Shown here in pieces: positions 24,070 to 36,734 of a stretch of 64,000 nucleotides of DNA. The notes beneath the pieces are model-generated. The model was not told the origin of the DNA. It did no database searches and worked only from the letters and a program-made list of their open reading frames with translations. Numbering within the stretch: position 1 is the stretch's first letter; every line of letters starts with the position of its first letter. The stretch is from Lolium rigidum (lineage: Eukaryota > Streptophyta > Magnoliopsida > Poales > Poaceae). Location of the stretch: positions 276,974,330-277,038,329 of the forward strand of contig NC_061510.1 of assembly GCF_022539505.1 (NCBI RefSeq), given 5' to 3'. The position numbers and the translations under genes were made by a program.

Positions 24070-24564
24070 TCTGTCGGGTGCGCGTCAGCGCTCCCGATGG
24101 GAGTAGCCCCCGAGTCTAGGTACGGATGCTTGCAATCCGTGCGTAGACTCAAGTTGTACCACTCGAACATTTTGCTCTGCCGAAGTTTTTCCCCGAGTCT
24201 TCGTGGGTCATCCGATATACTTTCCTCTTGCAAGGGATAATGAGTAACGTGCCCAACTTTTGCTGGTTAACTGCCGATGGCAAAACAACGTTACCCTACA
24301 CAGAATCAAGTCCCTGGGCTTGATCCTGGAGCGCAAAATTTTTTCTGTCGGGTGCGCGTCCAGCGCTCCCGATGGGAGTAGCCCCCGAGTCTGGGCACGG
24401 GTGCTTGTAACCGGGTGCAGACTCGAGTCGAACAATTATCCCTTCCTTCAAGGCCCTTTTTTTCTTCGAGTCTTCATTCTTTCGGGTGCGCGTCCAGCGC
24501 TCCCGATGGGAGTAGCCCCCGAGTCTAGGTGCGGAGGCTGGCAATCCGTGCGTAGACTCAAGTT
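24070..24564. repeat. Three diverged repeat units in element D
   Basis: Units at 24070-24155, 24344-24428 and 24481-24564 share CGCTCCCGATGGGAGTAGCC, then CCCCGAGTCT and GTAGACTC-type words. The core contains the palindrome CTCCCGATGGGAG. They lie between the 3' LTR and the opposite-strand gene start. Confidence 0.85.
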
Positions 24565-24878
24565 AACCATCCGATACCTTTTTACTCCTTCGACTGCTTT
24601 TGACTACATCCATGATGTCATTGATGACGTGCCACTGCTGTGGCCTGGTTGACGGGACTTGACCTAACGGGCCCATCCTAGTTCTGCGCGGGCAGTTTCT
24701 AGGATTTGACCAGTGCATGCGCAGCGACATAGGTGCCTCCTCGATTTTCGCGCAAACGTGGGAATAATGAGCCGCCGGTTCCGTTCCTTCATTAAGCGCC
24801 ACGTGTACAGCCAGATCTGCTCCACCTCCCGCGACGTTTGTGGAGTTATGGCCATGATCTTGCCTCAATTTTTACGAC

Positions 24879-24885
24879 ATAAATA
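24879..24885 (+). promoter_or_regulatory. TATA-like box for an opposite-strand gene in element D
   Basis: ATAAATA lies about 100 bases before an ATG at 24986, with a pyrimidine-rich leader between them. The orientation is opposite to the element. This is inferred from spacing and composition only. Confidence 0.4.
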
Positions 24886-24985
24886 GGGGGCCTTCTCACT
24901 TTTTCTTTTCACGCCTCCTACTGCTCATCTTCTTCGCCCGTCCTTTCGTGCTTCCTCTGTTCTTCCCTCAAAAGCTTCAGTCGCC

Positions 24986-25023
24986 ATGGGCAAGAAGAAG
25001 GGTGCCGCACTTCGGACGCGGCC
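24986..25023 (+). CDS. Start of an opposite-strand ORF in element D, cut by the assembly gap
   Basis: The frame begins MGKKKGAALRTR and runs into the N gap at 25024. A basic N-terminus after a TATA-like box and CT-rich leader resembles a real gene start rather than a chance frame. It runs opposite to the gag fragment, as the accessory genes do in elements A and B. The product is unknown because the rest is missing. Confidence 0.35.
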
Positions 25024-25123
25024 NNNNNNNNNNNNNNNNNNNNNNNNNNNNNNNNNNNNNNNNNNNNNNNNNNNNNNNNNNNNNNNNNNNNNNNNNNNNN
25101 NNNNNNNNNNNNNNNNNNNNNNN
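25024..25123. other. Assembly gap (100 N)
   Basis: Exactly 100 unknown bases inside element D, the usual placeholder for a gap of unknown length. Confidence 1.
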
Positions 25124-25737
25124 CGTCGAATCTCCGGGAAGTGTCGACAGTTCCTCAACGAGTGGCTGGATTTCTCTCGACCATCCTTTGGATCAATGTA
25201 GGAGTGGAGGTAACATGGCGCCTCGAGTTTCTCCGCAGCCGAAAGGTGCGGAGAACGGGTGCGTCCCCTGATTGATGACGTGTTGTGGCATCCTTGTTCG
25301 AACTGGCGAAGATGAGCTGCTGTTCTCCCTTCCTCCTCGCGGTGCGAGCCTTTTCGTCTTTTCGTCTGTCCTGCCATGACGTCGAAACTTCCTCGGTTGC
25401 TCTCTTGTATGCTCCTGGGTGGAACTTTTAGGACTGCTGTTTGAGGAACGCCTTCCGAAGCCGCGCCCTTCGGGTCGGATGCGCCGTCCCTAGGGAGGCG
25501 AAGAAAACCTCCAAAGTCGATGATGAGGTGGACACCGCCGAAAGTAGCACCCATATCGCAAGATGATCTTGCAGGGATCGGGTGAAGTGTTTCGCGGTGT
25601 GGCACGAACTCGAAGGACCCACAACGGATCGAGTCTCTTGGTTCTGCTGGTGTCGGTGATCCGAGTAAGAACGCCGTGGACATGACTGGTACTGCCGACC
25701 TGCCTTGTGCCGACAGGGTTCCCACAGACGGCGCCAA
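25124..25737 (-). pseudogene. gag-like fragment of element D
   Basis: A minus-strand frame is open from the LTR edge to the gap. It contains CYLHSYIDPKDGREKSSHSL followed by RNCRHF, like the Cys-His segment of Gypsy gag proteins (C...H...K..SH.L..CR.F). The upstream part is Ser, Arg and Pro rich and not recognisable. No capsid, protease or reverse transcriptase part is seen. This is a truncated gag in a defective element. Confidence 0.55.
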
Positions 25738-25738
25738 T

Positions 25739-26284
25739 TGTCGAGGGTGCTCCTCGGCAATGCCCTCCGATAGGGGCTTAGGGTTGATGGAATCTCGCCA
25801 AGGCCGACACGAGACATCGGTTCACGAGACAAGCGGGGAGAGCGATTTACCGGAGTTCGGGGCCCTCGATGAGGTAAAACCCTTACGTCCTGCTCGTCTG
25901 TTCTTGATTATGATGATAATGGGTTACAATGGGGTGCCGAATAGTTCGGCTAAGATCTCGTCGAGATGGCTAAGCGCTAAGGTGACCTAGCTTTAAGCTT
26001 ACGTTGGCTAAGATTGCTAAGGTTGATTTCTGTCCCTCGACGGCCCCTCTCCGGCCTTTATATAGGAGGCCAGGTCTCAAGAGGTCTAATCGAGTACGAC
26101 TAGGTTTACAGTAGATCTATCTCTAAGCTTTCCTTGTTCGGCTTCTTCCGTGTCTTGTACTTCAAGGAATCTTCCGTTGCACCGTCCTAGCGGCCCATCT
26201 TGCCGTCGAGTGCCTTCATGGGCCTCCAACTAGGAAATACAGGGTAGGGCAACATTGGTTACCCGAAGGGTAATACCCACGTCA
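25739..26284 (-). repeat. 5' LTR of element D
   Basis: Starts TGTCGAGGGTGC on the plus strand and ends CCCACGTCA. It contains TTTATATAGG, which gives a TATA-type box on the minus strand. Confidence 0.9.
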
Positions 26285-26915
26285 TCCACACTTGATGCCA
26301 TCCTCATATGGGCCATATGAGATCATACTCTTGATGCATGCCCATGGCAAGATACCTGATCAACATAGACAACACGCATGCACATATATAGTGGTTTAGC
26401 TCATGAAGCATAATTGACAAGGCTTAACATACCACAAAGATCGCATGATCTGAAGTGGTACACTTTTTATGTTTCATGTGTTGACCAACTTGAATTCAAT
26501 CTTCACTCTTAGTCTTGGTCAACCTTGTACCTCTTCATGCTCTATCATAATATCTTAAGATACATAAAGAACTTCTTCATTTGATTGCATGCTCTAAACC
26601 TCAGTCAACCATAGCTCAACTCATGAGTCATGATACTATCATGACACCAGCTTAGACCCAAATCTTGAATTCTTCTTTTGAACTCACACTCTCAAGATCT
26701 TGATCATATAATATTCTTCTATTCAAATTGATGATCTTGATGTCAATACCAAATATATATATTTATCTTCTTGGCATCCACATTTGAATCCAACACATGG
26801 ACTACAAATAATACCTATGCAACAATCATTCATATAACACAATGAAAACATTAGTCCATAGAGGATTGTCATTAATTACCAAAAAAACACACTTAGAGGC
26901 AATGTACCCTTACAC

Positions 26916-27151
26916 GTAGTTCTTTTAAAAATATTGCCATGAGTTTTTTTACAATTTTCGCACCGCAGAAAAAAATTACAACGGCAAAAAAATATTGTTA
27001 CATAGGTGGAAGGTACGCTGGAATAATAGGATAAACGACATTTTAAATTTTAGTGAGAGGGCGAGCCAGGGATTTTACCTGGGGACGTTCAACATTGTCC
27101 TCATGCAAATGGATTTTTTTTCCCCAGGGATATACAAATGGAAATTCTAAA
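26916..27151 (+). repeat. Unit 1 (right part) of the interrupted tandem duplication
   Basis: Continues 3575-4074 across the transposon nest. It matches 27440-27672: ATTGCCATGAGTTTTT, GGTGGAAGGTACGCTG, ATAAACGACATTTTAAATTT and GAGCCAGGGATTTTACC occur in the same order. Confidence 0.8.
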
Positions 27152-27152
27152 G

Positions 27153-27672
27153 TTACATCCTTCGGGTCGTGTGTTTAACAGCGTCATGCACGCAACCCAT
27201 CAATATATAGCCACGACCTCGTCCCGTCCGTGCTCGACCTCCACCCTCCAGCTTCCTTGATTTTTTTGATGGTCCATGAGTGTTTTCCCAAATGTTACAA
27301 AACTGTGTACACACTGGTGAGATGCTGCCATGATTCTAGGTGTGTTGACTTTTTTTTTATCTCGAAGTTTAGTTGTGATGGATGGGGATTTACTGCGACA
27401 AATAGGTATTTGCTGCACTTAGATTTTTTTGCTACATAGTTTTTTTCAAAATGTTGCCATGAGTTTTTAATACTTTCCCACCGTAGAAAAAAAATATTAT
27501 AACAGTACAAAAAGTTGTTACACAGGTGGAAGGTACGCTGCGACGATTGGATAAACGACATTTTAAATTTTAATGAGTGGGTGAGCCAGGGATTTTACCC
27601 TGGGCGTTCAGCATTGTCCTTATACAAATGGAAATTCTTCTTTTTTTTGAGGAATATACAAATGGAAATTCA
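27153..27672 (+). repeat. Unit 2 of the tandem duplication (uninterrupted)
   Basis: A full second copy starting TTACATCCTTCGG, directly after unit 1. It lacks about 200 bases present in unit 1 (about 3645-3875). It shows the state of the site before element E inserted (GCTACATAGTTTTTTTC). Confidence 0.8.
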
Positions 27673-27790
27673 GGAATACTGTATTTGTTATACGGACTGA
27701 GCTGGAATTAGGTTTGGGGTGGAGCCAAGCGAATGGATCAGGTCGAATCCTCACCGTCCGTCCGGCGGGTCTCCCCTGGCCGTCAGATCA

Positions 27791-27819
27791 GAAACCCTAG
27801 CCCCTCGCAGCAATATAAG
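27791..27819 (+). promoter_or_regulatory. Core promoter of the RPS5 gene
   Basis: AAACCCTAG (27792-27800), a telo-box-like word typical of plant ribosomal protein promoters, is followed by TATAAG (27814-27819). The ATG is 73 bases further on, after a CT-rich leader. Confidence 0.6.
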
Positions 27820-27891
27820 GATCGGCCTCTCCGCCCCGCCCGCCGCCTCCACCTCCCACCTCTCCACTCCCAAACCCCTTCGCCGGCGACG

Positions 27892-29283
<1,392 letters not shown>

Positions 29284-29755
29284 GATGGATGTGCATCTGA
29301 GGGTCTCGTTGCGTTGGCTGGAGAGATTTTGAACTCTGTTCTTGTTACCTGATGATATCTAGTTTTGTTTTAGCGTTTTATCGCGTGAACATTTAGTGGA
29401 ATGTAAGATGGCAGACATGTGTCTGGTGCTTGTCTTTGTGAGACTGATTCCTGTAATCCTGTTCCTACATATTTAATCTTTGTAGGTGCATTTCATGATG
29501 CAACCTATCATGAACGTTAGCAGATGCTCTGTGATTCTTTTGATATGGCGTTGCTGAAATGCTTGAGGTTTTGGTCAATGTTCAGAAGAATGAAACTACC
29601 GAAATACCACTCTGTGCCTCTCATCTCAGTAAGGAAGACCCAAATTGATGTGTATCTTCGTTTCTTGCTGGAATTTTAGTACTAGTACCTGATCGGTTTG
29701 TCCCATATATCCAACAGCAGTCATTGAAGAGGTAATGCTAGAACAGCATTGCACT
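29284..29755 (+). other. RPS5 3' UTR and spacer
   Basis: T-rich sequence after the RPS5 stop, with likely polyadenylation within about 200-250 bases. No other gene is seen. Confidence 0.5.
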
Positions 29756-30668
29756 CGTCGTAAGAATTGCTCTCAAGATGAAACTAAAACAGTATACAAA
29801 CACCAATGCGCGAAACAAGGGGCTACAGTTTTACAGTACGGGAAGGAAAGTTTGGCCTACTTGCAAGGCAAAGTTGTTTGCTTGGCTTCAAAATAGAGTT
29901 CGCACAGCGGACTGATTGTGAAATTGCGGTTGGCCAAATTGTGGTATTTGCCATCTTTTCAAACAAACCACGAAATGAGTTCACCATCTCTTTGTTGATT
30001 CGTTTCTCCATCCAGTCTTTGACAAGGCAGAAAAGATTGGTTGAGCAATGCCGAGTTGCAACCAACGCAATGGGCGGGCATGTCGATCGAGCTTTGGTGG
30101 AGGATGACGACGAGTGGAGCCATCCCAAACTGCAAGGCTTTAGCCTCGTTCACTTTGCTCGCCACTTGGGAATTTCAGAGTGAGCACAATGCAAAGGTTT
30201 TTTACAACAAGCATGCCCTCACCTTGTTATTCTACATAAAAATTTAGAAGGAAACCATGCCCTCACCTTGTTATTCTAAATAAAAATTAAGAAGGAAATC
30301 CGATTGTGGGAGAGTAATTCCTTGTATTTCATTTACGTTCGGACAATCTTATCAAACCACTCTTCTTAGTTAAAAGATCGTATCAAAATTCAAAACACTC
30401 TTCTTAATTAATAGATTAAGGCAAAGCTGCACCCCAAACTACAAGACATACATGAATTGCTTCTCAAGATGAAAATAACACAGTATACAAGCACCGACAC
30501 TACATGAGCGAGAAAAGTTTTACGGGACAAAAGCCAAGTTGCACTCCAAACTACCAAGTCGTACAAGAATTGCTCCTTCTCAAGATGAAACTAACACGGT
30601 ATACAAGCACCAACACTTGATGCACAAAACAAGCCAGAAAAGTTTTACAGTACAAAACCAAGTGACCA
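29756..30668. repeat. Three diverged copies of a ~110 bp sequence, also present near 2160
   Basis: Copies at about 29756-29850, 30430-30540 and 30541-30668 share AAGAATTGCT, CTCAAGATGAAA, CA[G/C]TATACAA[G/A]CACC and AGTTTTACAG. A fourth copy, with RLK 3' flank around it, lies at about 2155-2280. The copies occupy the 3' flank of the receptor-kinase gene. Confidence 0.75.
29840..30185 (-). pseudogene. Possible RNase H-like remnant of a non-LTR element
   Basis: On the minus strand, one frame reads NEAKALQFGM, resembling the E-A-.-A-L start of RNase H domains in plant non-LTR and Copia-like proteins. Later frames give MANTTIW-type words near the expected C-terminus. The frames do not join and the catalytic residues cannot be placed. 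It may be chance. Confidence 0.25.
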
Positions 30669-30878
30669 CACCTTATGTGGACACTTGACATGCCATCTTA
30701 ATCTGTATTTATATACAAATTCTGCAGAGTGAATGCAGGATTGCTCCAAACAGTTTGTTTGGCCATTTCCCGGTCTAAGTGTCACAGCCATCCTAACTCG
30801 AGCATATGTCCCTCACTAATCGCTATCTTTGCTCCGTTCCTTAAATCGCGGTCTCCATGCTGCCATGCTCAGTTTGTG

Positions 30879-33800
30879 CTAACAAGCCTGTGAGGAAACT
30901 TCTGATCGCTGATCACCGTCCGCTGTCGCCTGAACTTGTGCGGCGTATTGCAGGTTCCAGAGAACCTCTTCGATGGAAGGTCTGGTCGAAGATTCGACGG
31001 ATAAGCATTTGATCGTAATGGAGACCACCATCGACAACGAATCCTGTGAGGAGGTGCCAAGCACAACAGGATCCAGAACACGCTCGCGCTCTTCCTGGCT
31101 TGATATAGACAAAACCTGCATATACATGCAAATATTTCTCAGTTCATTACTTCTCTTTGGCATTAGATGTTAGCACAAATCATTCAGACATGTCTGAGCC
31201 CTACTAGCCGAAATGCTGATCATGACAAACTAGCCCGGATACTAAACCCTATTAGTTTCTCTGTAAGCAGCACCGCTGAGAAGGTTTGTGCATTAAATAG
31301 TTCACCTTTTGTAAATGCATGTTAAACCTTGTAGGAATGATCAAAAGCTCATTTGACCGTAATCCATGTATTAAATAGTCCACAGCTGAATTACACATGG
31401 CAAACTTTCAATAGTGCGACTGCATCTCCTGAATTTCATAATACATGTTTTATTTGCTAGAAACTCATTTTATGGCCAAAAAGAAAATGAATATCAGCTG
31501 TGTACTAATTTTAGTACTGAGTATGTTATACTTTCAGTTCCCAATATCTCTACTCTAAGCAATGTAAGCCACCCCAGCAATCCATATTTGGGTACGCAAG
31601 TAGTTGTGCTATAGCCATGCTAGTAAAAAAACAAATGTGCATGCTAACAGTGATAGACCATAGGGAATTTTGTTTTCTTTAGTTTATCAGATGAAGCATA
31701 TAACAGTGCAGGATACTAACAAAAGCATGAACAGAGAAAATCATTAAGTCAGACAGCAGGAAAATACACATAATAAGTGTTGTAAAGACAGATAAAACAT
31801 GAATTGGTGGGAGGGATCCATCTAAGCGACTAAGCGGCATTTAAATCATATTCCAAAGGCAAGTAGTTGTGCTGCTACAAAGCAAGAGGGGGAAACGTAC
31901 CAGTTCACTTAAAATAAAAGGATCGCCTTTTCTATGTAGTTTTGGGCCCATAAGTACTTCAAGTAATATACAACCAAAAGAACATACATCATCCTGCAAA
32001 CTTTCCCTACAAAAACATAGACAGATATTACAATTTCGACATATCTGATCATCAATTTATAGAATGATTCAACTCTATAACCATATTCCCTAATCTATTT
32101 TAGAAAGTTGGTGCACTGGTAGGTGACTATATGATTACATGCAAATATATCTGAACTGCGGAACTCCTTGTTTAGTTATCATGTACAACTATGTACAAAA
32201 ATTATATTCTGCAACATGTTATTCTTCAGGGACTTACAGTTCTTCAGCATTATTTTGCACGTATCTCTTCCCTTCTCCAATTGTCTGTAAACCAAAACAA
32301 ATATTGGCATAAACAACAAGCATGGTTTATCCTCAAAGAAAGCTGTATTAACAGATAGGGTAACATGGGATGATATTTCATTAAAATGGCAAGCCAACCT
32401 CATGTTTGTATATCTCCTCTGTTATTATGGACAAACCGTAGTCACTCAGTTTTGCCATATGGTGTTCATCAAGCAAAATACTAGAAGTTTTCAACCGATT
32501 ATACAAAGAACCAGGAATTATTCCTGTATGTAAGAAATGAACAGCCCTTGCAATGCCGATCAGCACATGCAGTCTATCGCACCATTTCAGTGTTTTCTCG
32601 GGACTGGACCCTGCCAAGAAAGTCATGCACAAATAACATATTAAATAATTGAATTGTTATCAATTCATATAACCTTAATTACCATATTTAGGTGTAGTTC
32701 CTTACCGGAAAGATAAGAAGACAGAGTTCCACTAGGTACATATTCATAAACAAGAAAAACCCTTTTTACACTTGATTCATCAACTGCGCTGTCAATGCAG
32801 TGCCCCAAGAGGCAAACCAAATTTGGGTGGCGAAGCTTCGCAAGTAGATCCAAACGAAGCTTTAGGTTTCTTATTGAGTATCGCTGGTGCAATGCCAAAC
32901 ATCTTATTGCAATCACGGTTCCATTTTCAAGTTTTCCCTTGTATAGCTGAAGAATAAGAAAAAGATGTGTATCAACCAAGCTGACCATAAAAAATACTGA
33001 AATAGTATGACTATGAACTTGAATGCTAGGGAATTGTCTAATTTGCATCACTACAAAACCATAGAAATTATGTTGTTAACATTTTGAACAGTACATATAT
33101 TTTGAATCTAATATTTAATGTAATTTTGAATCTAAATCAAAAATTTATAAACAAATCAGCAAACCTTTCCAATGGATCCCTCGCCTAAAAACGCTGATCT
33201 TTCAAAGCACTTTGTTGCTTCTTTGAGCTCTTCTAAAGAAAATACACGATGTGTGGGCATTATTTGCGTTCCAAACTTCACAGCTTGAGATATGTACCCT
33301 GCAATGAAGAGAGGTAGAAGATGATTCAACACGACGTAGAATTTTTTCAAAACATGGAATTATCATCACTACGCCATTCACCGGAAGCACATTAACATAT
33401 AGTTACAAGGTATATGATAATGCAGAGTCAGTACAGAATACAAACAAGGTAGGTGAGTTACATGCAAAAATATGTGGATTCACGTTCTCTCTAAAAAAAA
33501 TGTAAACTCTAAAAGAAGCACACATTTGTTTGTCTAAAGAAGAAGGTTAATTCCAAAAAAATTCCTAAACAGAAAAGCAAGTCTTAACATGCATTGTAAT
33601 AAATAATGAAAATAACTGACCAAATTGCATAGCATGGACTCAAACATGTAAACATCTAGTAAGACGGAGATTCGAAACACGAGGGAGGTTGCACATGCAT
33701 AAATACAATATTAATCGAGAACAATCTTACTTGCATTTACTAGCAGTTCAGAGGAAGTTCCTGGAGTCGAATTATCTTGCATATGCTTTTGCAGTAACTG

Positions 33801-35069
33801 TTGTTCTGCTGTAACTCTCTGACAGTTTCTTCTGTTTGATGCCACTAATAGAAGAGAAAGAACAAGAACAACCAGCACTATCCCGAGAATAGTGACCACA
33901 AGTCCAATATCCTTGCTTGATCTTCTTCCCTTATGAGACTGTTCACAATATTTAGTTTCATGCTGGTGTTCAGGGTCAGCACTAAAGCAATTCCCGTCGA
34001 ACTTAACAACCCTGTTATTCAAATTAGCATTTAGGCAAGCAGGCAGGTCACCTGTGAGTCGGTTAGTAGAAAAATCCACAAATCCCAGGGTGCTGCTGCA
34101 TGTTAAGCTACTCAGAAGTGATCCACTGAGCATGTTTGCTGCCAGGTTCAAATAGCTGATGTTTGGGAGACCAAAGAGTTTTTCAGGAGGATTGCCCTCA
34201 AGAAAGTTGAACGAGAGATCAAGGTGTTGAAGCCTGTTCAGTTGACCAAACTTTTCAGGGATTTCACCCTTGAAAGAGTTCTTGCTAAGCAGGACTGTTA
34301 CCAATGATGTAGGCATGTCTGGAAGCTCTCCATCTAACTCGTTGTCCCTCAAATCCAACATCTCAAGTCTATTTAAACTAACCAAAAGTGGAACCTCGCC
34401 TGAGATGTTATTGCCGGCAAGAGCTAGCTCTGTAAGCATTGTAGCTTTACCAACTGATGCTGGTATTGACCCCTTTAAACGGTTGCCCTGCAAGCGAAGG
34501 ACGGTGAGGTTCGAGAGCGAACCAAACCAGTCTGGCACGGTCCCATTGAAGTAGTTACCATCCAGTGTCAGGGTCTGAAGCTTCGACATGGCCGACAGCT
34601 TTGGAGGGATCGATCCATACAGAAAATTGGAGCTCAGATCAAGCACCTGCACCGAAGACAGGCGGTGAATCTTCTCGGGGAGAGGGCCCCATAGGCCCAA
34701 GGACACCAAGATAACAACCCTCAAGGTAGTTAACCTTGTCAGCGTAGTAACAAACGAGTCGATAACAAAGGCTTCAGAGAGGCTGACATTGGGAAAAGGA
34801 TAGCCACTGAACTTTGGTGGCTTGGTGATCCTATCACCGACTATCTTGAGCTCGGTAATGTCATTCCCCTCGCACAACACGGTAACCACTGAAGTGGGCT
34901 GAGTGTTGCAGGGGTCACCACTTGGATTGTTCCAGACATCAAGCTGCCTAGGGTACTCCAGCTGCTTCCTGAGCTGCTGCAGCAGCTCACTCTGTGAAGA
35001 CTGCTGGCTTGCTCGGAATAACATGAAACAAGTTATGGCCATCACCAGAAAATTTAGCTGCCAAGCCAT
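30879..35069 (-). CDS. LRR receptor-like protein, probable inactive kinase (LRR-VI type)
   Basis: Seven minus-strand exons (35069-33731, 33298-33165, 32946-32706, 32610-32399, 32284-32238, 32006-31901, 31115-30879) with GT-AG borders total 2316 bases, so 771 residues in one frame. Domains: signal peptide about 1-24; leucine-rich repeats about 100-360, with LDLSSNFLYGSIPPKLSAMS as an example; transmembrane helix near 385-410 (VVTILGIVLVVLVLSLLLVA); then a kinase-like domain. Catalytic residues are lost: VAIK is IAIR, HRD is absent (PGSLYNRL instead), and DFG is DYG. It resembles Arabidopsis At3g03770-type inactive LRR kinases. It would act at the plasma membrane as a scaffold or co-receptor; its ligand is unknown. 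The C-terminal kinase exon has a decayed duplicate near 3300-3485. Confidence 0.9.
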
Positions 35070-36734
35070 TGGGGCTCAGTTTTGTCCTCACGACTGTATC
35101 CCTATCCTATTTCCCAACCAAAAGTTTCGGAATTTGAGCCCGGATTTTGATAATGAGTGAAGATGGAGGGCAGGATGGAGAGTTGCAGCAGCAAAATTAT
35201 TCGTCGAAAAACTTTGCTTTTCTTGCTCTCAGTACATTGTCCTGCAGAAATTAAAGAAACTAAAAAAGTGAGGAAAATGAAATAATGGAGGCAAGAGGCA
35301 AAAATGTGTCTTCCCCTAAAAAAGGGAAGCAAACCTGTCAGAGAATCTGATCCATATTATCTGTCTTACCATAAAAAACTATTTTGGTGAACAGATTCTA
35401 CCCCAGTTTGAACAAGAAAACAGGCGGAGCAGTTTTCATGTGTTTGCAATAAAAAAAATTATTTGAAGGCGCGGGCTCGTAAATCTGGTGGGAGCCGACA
35501 AGGAAAATGACATGCTGGAGCAACTACAGGGCAAAGCATTGATTTGCAATAAGGGCAGACCTACAACTTACAGTAAACTGACGACTAGTACTTCAAATGC
35601 AAATATCTCAAGCTAGTCGGTTAATTTTTTAAGGAACAACTTTTTTTTTAGAAAAAAACGACTGTTTGTAAGAGAACTCTTCTTGCAAGAAACATCCTGG
35701 AGGAAGAAAAATAATGAATAAGTTAAGTAATACACAAATCTGAACTTGCCTGAAGAAAACCTGGCAAGATAGGGAGCAAAATCGAAGGGCAAGAAAACGG
35801 CAGTGAACTGAAAATGGAAGCAAGGCAAGAGCGCAATTATACCTTAATCAATTTTAAGTTTGCAGGTAGAGAAGAAATGAGGAACACACACACGGTGCAT
35901 AAATCACCCACGCACACACAACAAACATGGCGACAAAATTCTAGAGAAGAGGGAGGAAGGGGAAGGTAGCAACATTTTGCGAGGACCAGAGCAGGGGGCA
36001 GCGTTTGGACTTTTGCATTGCAGGGGAACTAGAAATCTCTAACCTGGCTGCCAAGAAACACCACCAGCTGCTCGCCACCAAGGTCAGGGGTGGCTGCCGC
36101 TGCAGCAGCAGGAAGAAGAGGAGAGAATTAACGGAGGGAGAGACGGCCGCGGCCGTTGCTGCTTCAAGTGGGGGAAGATGAAGAATGTCCCAGCGCACAT
36201 GGGATCTATCACCCGCTAGTCCCTTCCCCCAGCAAGCAAAGCAAGCAGGATGAGGCAGCGGGCGCGGGCCTGCACTGGGCGAGATTAATTGCCCGTGGAA
36301 CGTTGTCCGGTGTCCGGTGGGCAAGCAAGCACAGGCACAGCCAACGCTTCCAGCTACCGCTACGGCGCTACCTCACCATGGAGCTGAAACGCATCGACCC
36401 ATCCTCCATTGTTACTTCTCACTCGGAGCAGGAGGAGTAAAAGCAGGAGCAACACGGACAGCAGGCACTGGCGCGCGGTGGTTGGGGGTGGCAGGACGGA
36501 GCCAAAGCTCGGGGAGGTGGTGCGGTGGGCACTGGGGCTCGAGCAGTAAATATTGTTCGTCAGCAGAGGTAACCGCTTTTAATATCTTTCTGACTCGGTC
36601 TCGGGGAGCGGGAAGAGGGTGAAAGTAAAGATAATCTTGAATCCTCACCAACTTGATTTTCTGCGCTTGCGGTAAGTATGGCCGGGCTCCTTTGATTTAT
36701 ATGCCACCCGTAATATTGGTTTCTCTTCTTACCA
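35070..36734 (-). other. 5' UTR and promoter region of the LRR-RLK gene
   Basis: Upstream of the receptor ATG the first part is AT-rich, with a CA-repeat stretch near 35880-35930. From about 35940 to 36560 it becomes GC-rich with purine runs, typical of a grass transcription start region. A 5' UTR intron is possible, but I cannot fix its borders. No other gene is recognised. Confidence 0.4.

Larger units (their letters stand above)
23416..26284 (-). mobile_element. Element D: short Gypsy derivative with gag fragment
   Basis: LTRs of about 545 bp (23416-23960 and 25739-26284) and target duplication TCCAC (23411-23415, 26285-26289) define the element. The PBS-like TTGGCGCCGTCTGTGGGA lies beside the right LTR on the minus strand, giving the orientation. 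The interior is only about 1.8 kb plus a 100-N gap of unknown true size. It has a gag-like fragment, the start of an opposite-strand gene, and three diverged repeat units. The left LTR begins TA instead of TG on the plus strand. Whether pol was lost or lies in the gap cannot be told. Confidence 0.9.
4075..26915. mobile_element. Outer nested unit E: probable solo LTR of an old retrotransposon, with later insertions
   Basis: After removing B and D, E consists of 4075-5584, 23236-23415 and 26290-26915, roughly 2.3 kb without coding capacity. It starts near TGAGATGTCGCCTAGAGGGG (4082) and ends AATGTACCCTTACA (26914), so TG...CA termini are present. Both ends resemble an abundant Triticeae/Poeae noncoding LTR-type repeat that I recognise only by sight. 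The flanks are ATAGT (4070-4074) and GTAGT (26916-26920), a four-of-five match to a target duplication. The second copy of the host repeat (27430-27470) runs uninterrupted across this point, which supports an insertion. The family name is unknown and an unclassified element is possible. Confidence 0.6.

Noticed and set aside
30422..30900. Possible short gene between RPS5 and the RLK
   Set aside because: The sequence is repeat copies and 3' flank of the RLK; no consistent frame is shared between copies.
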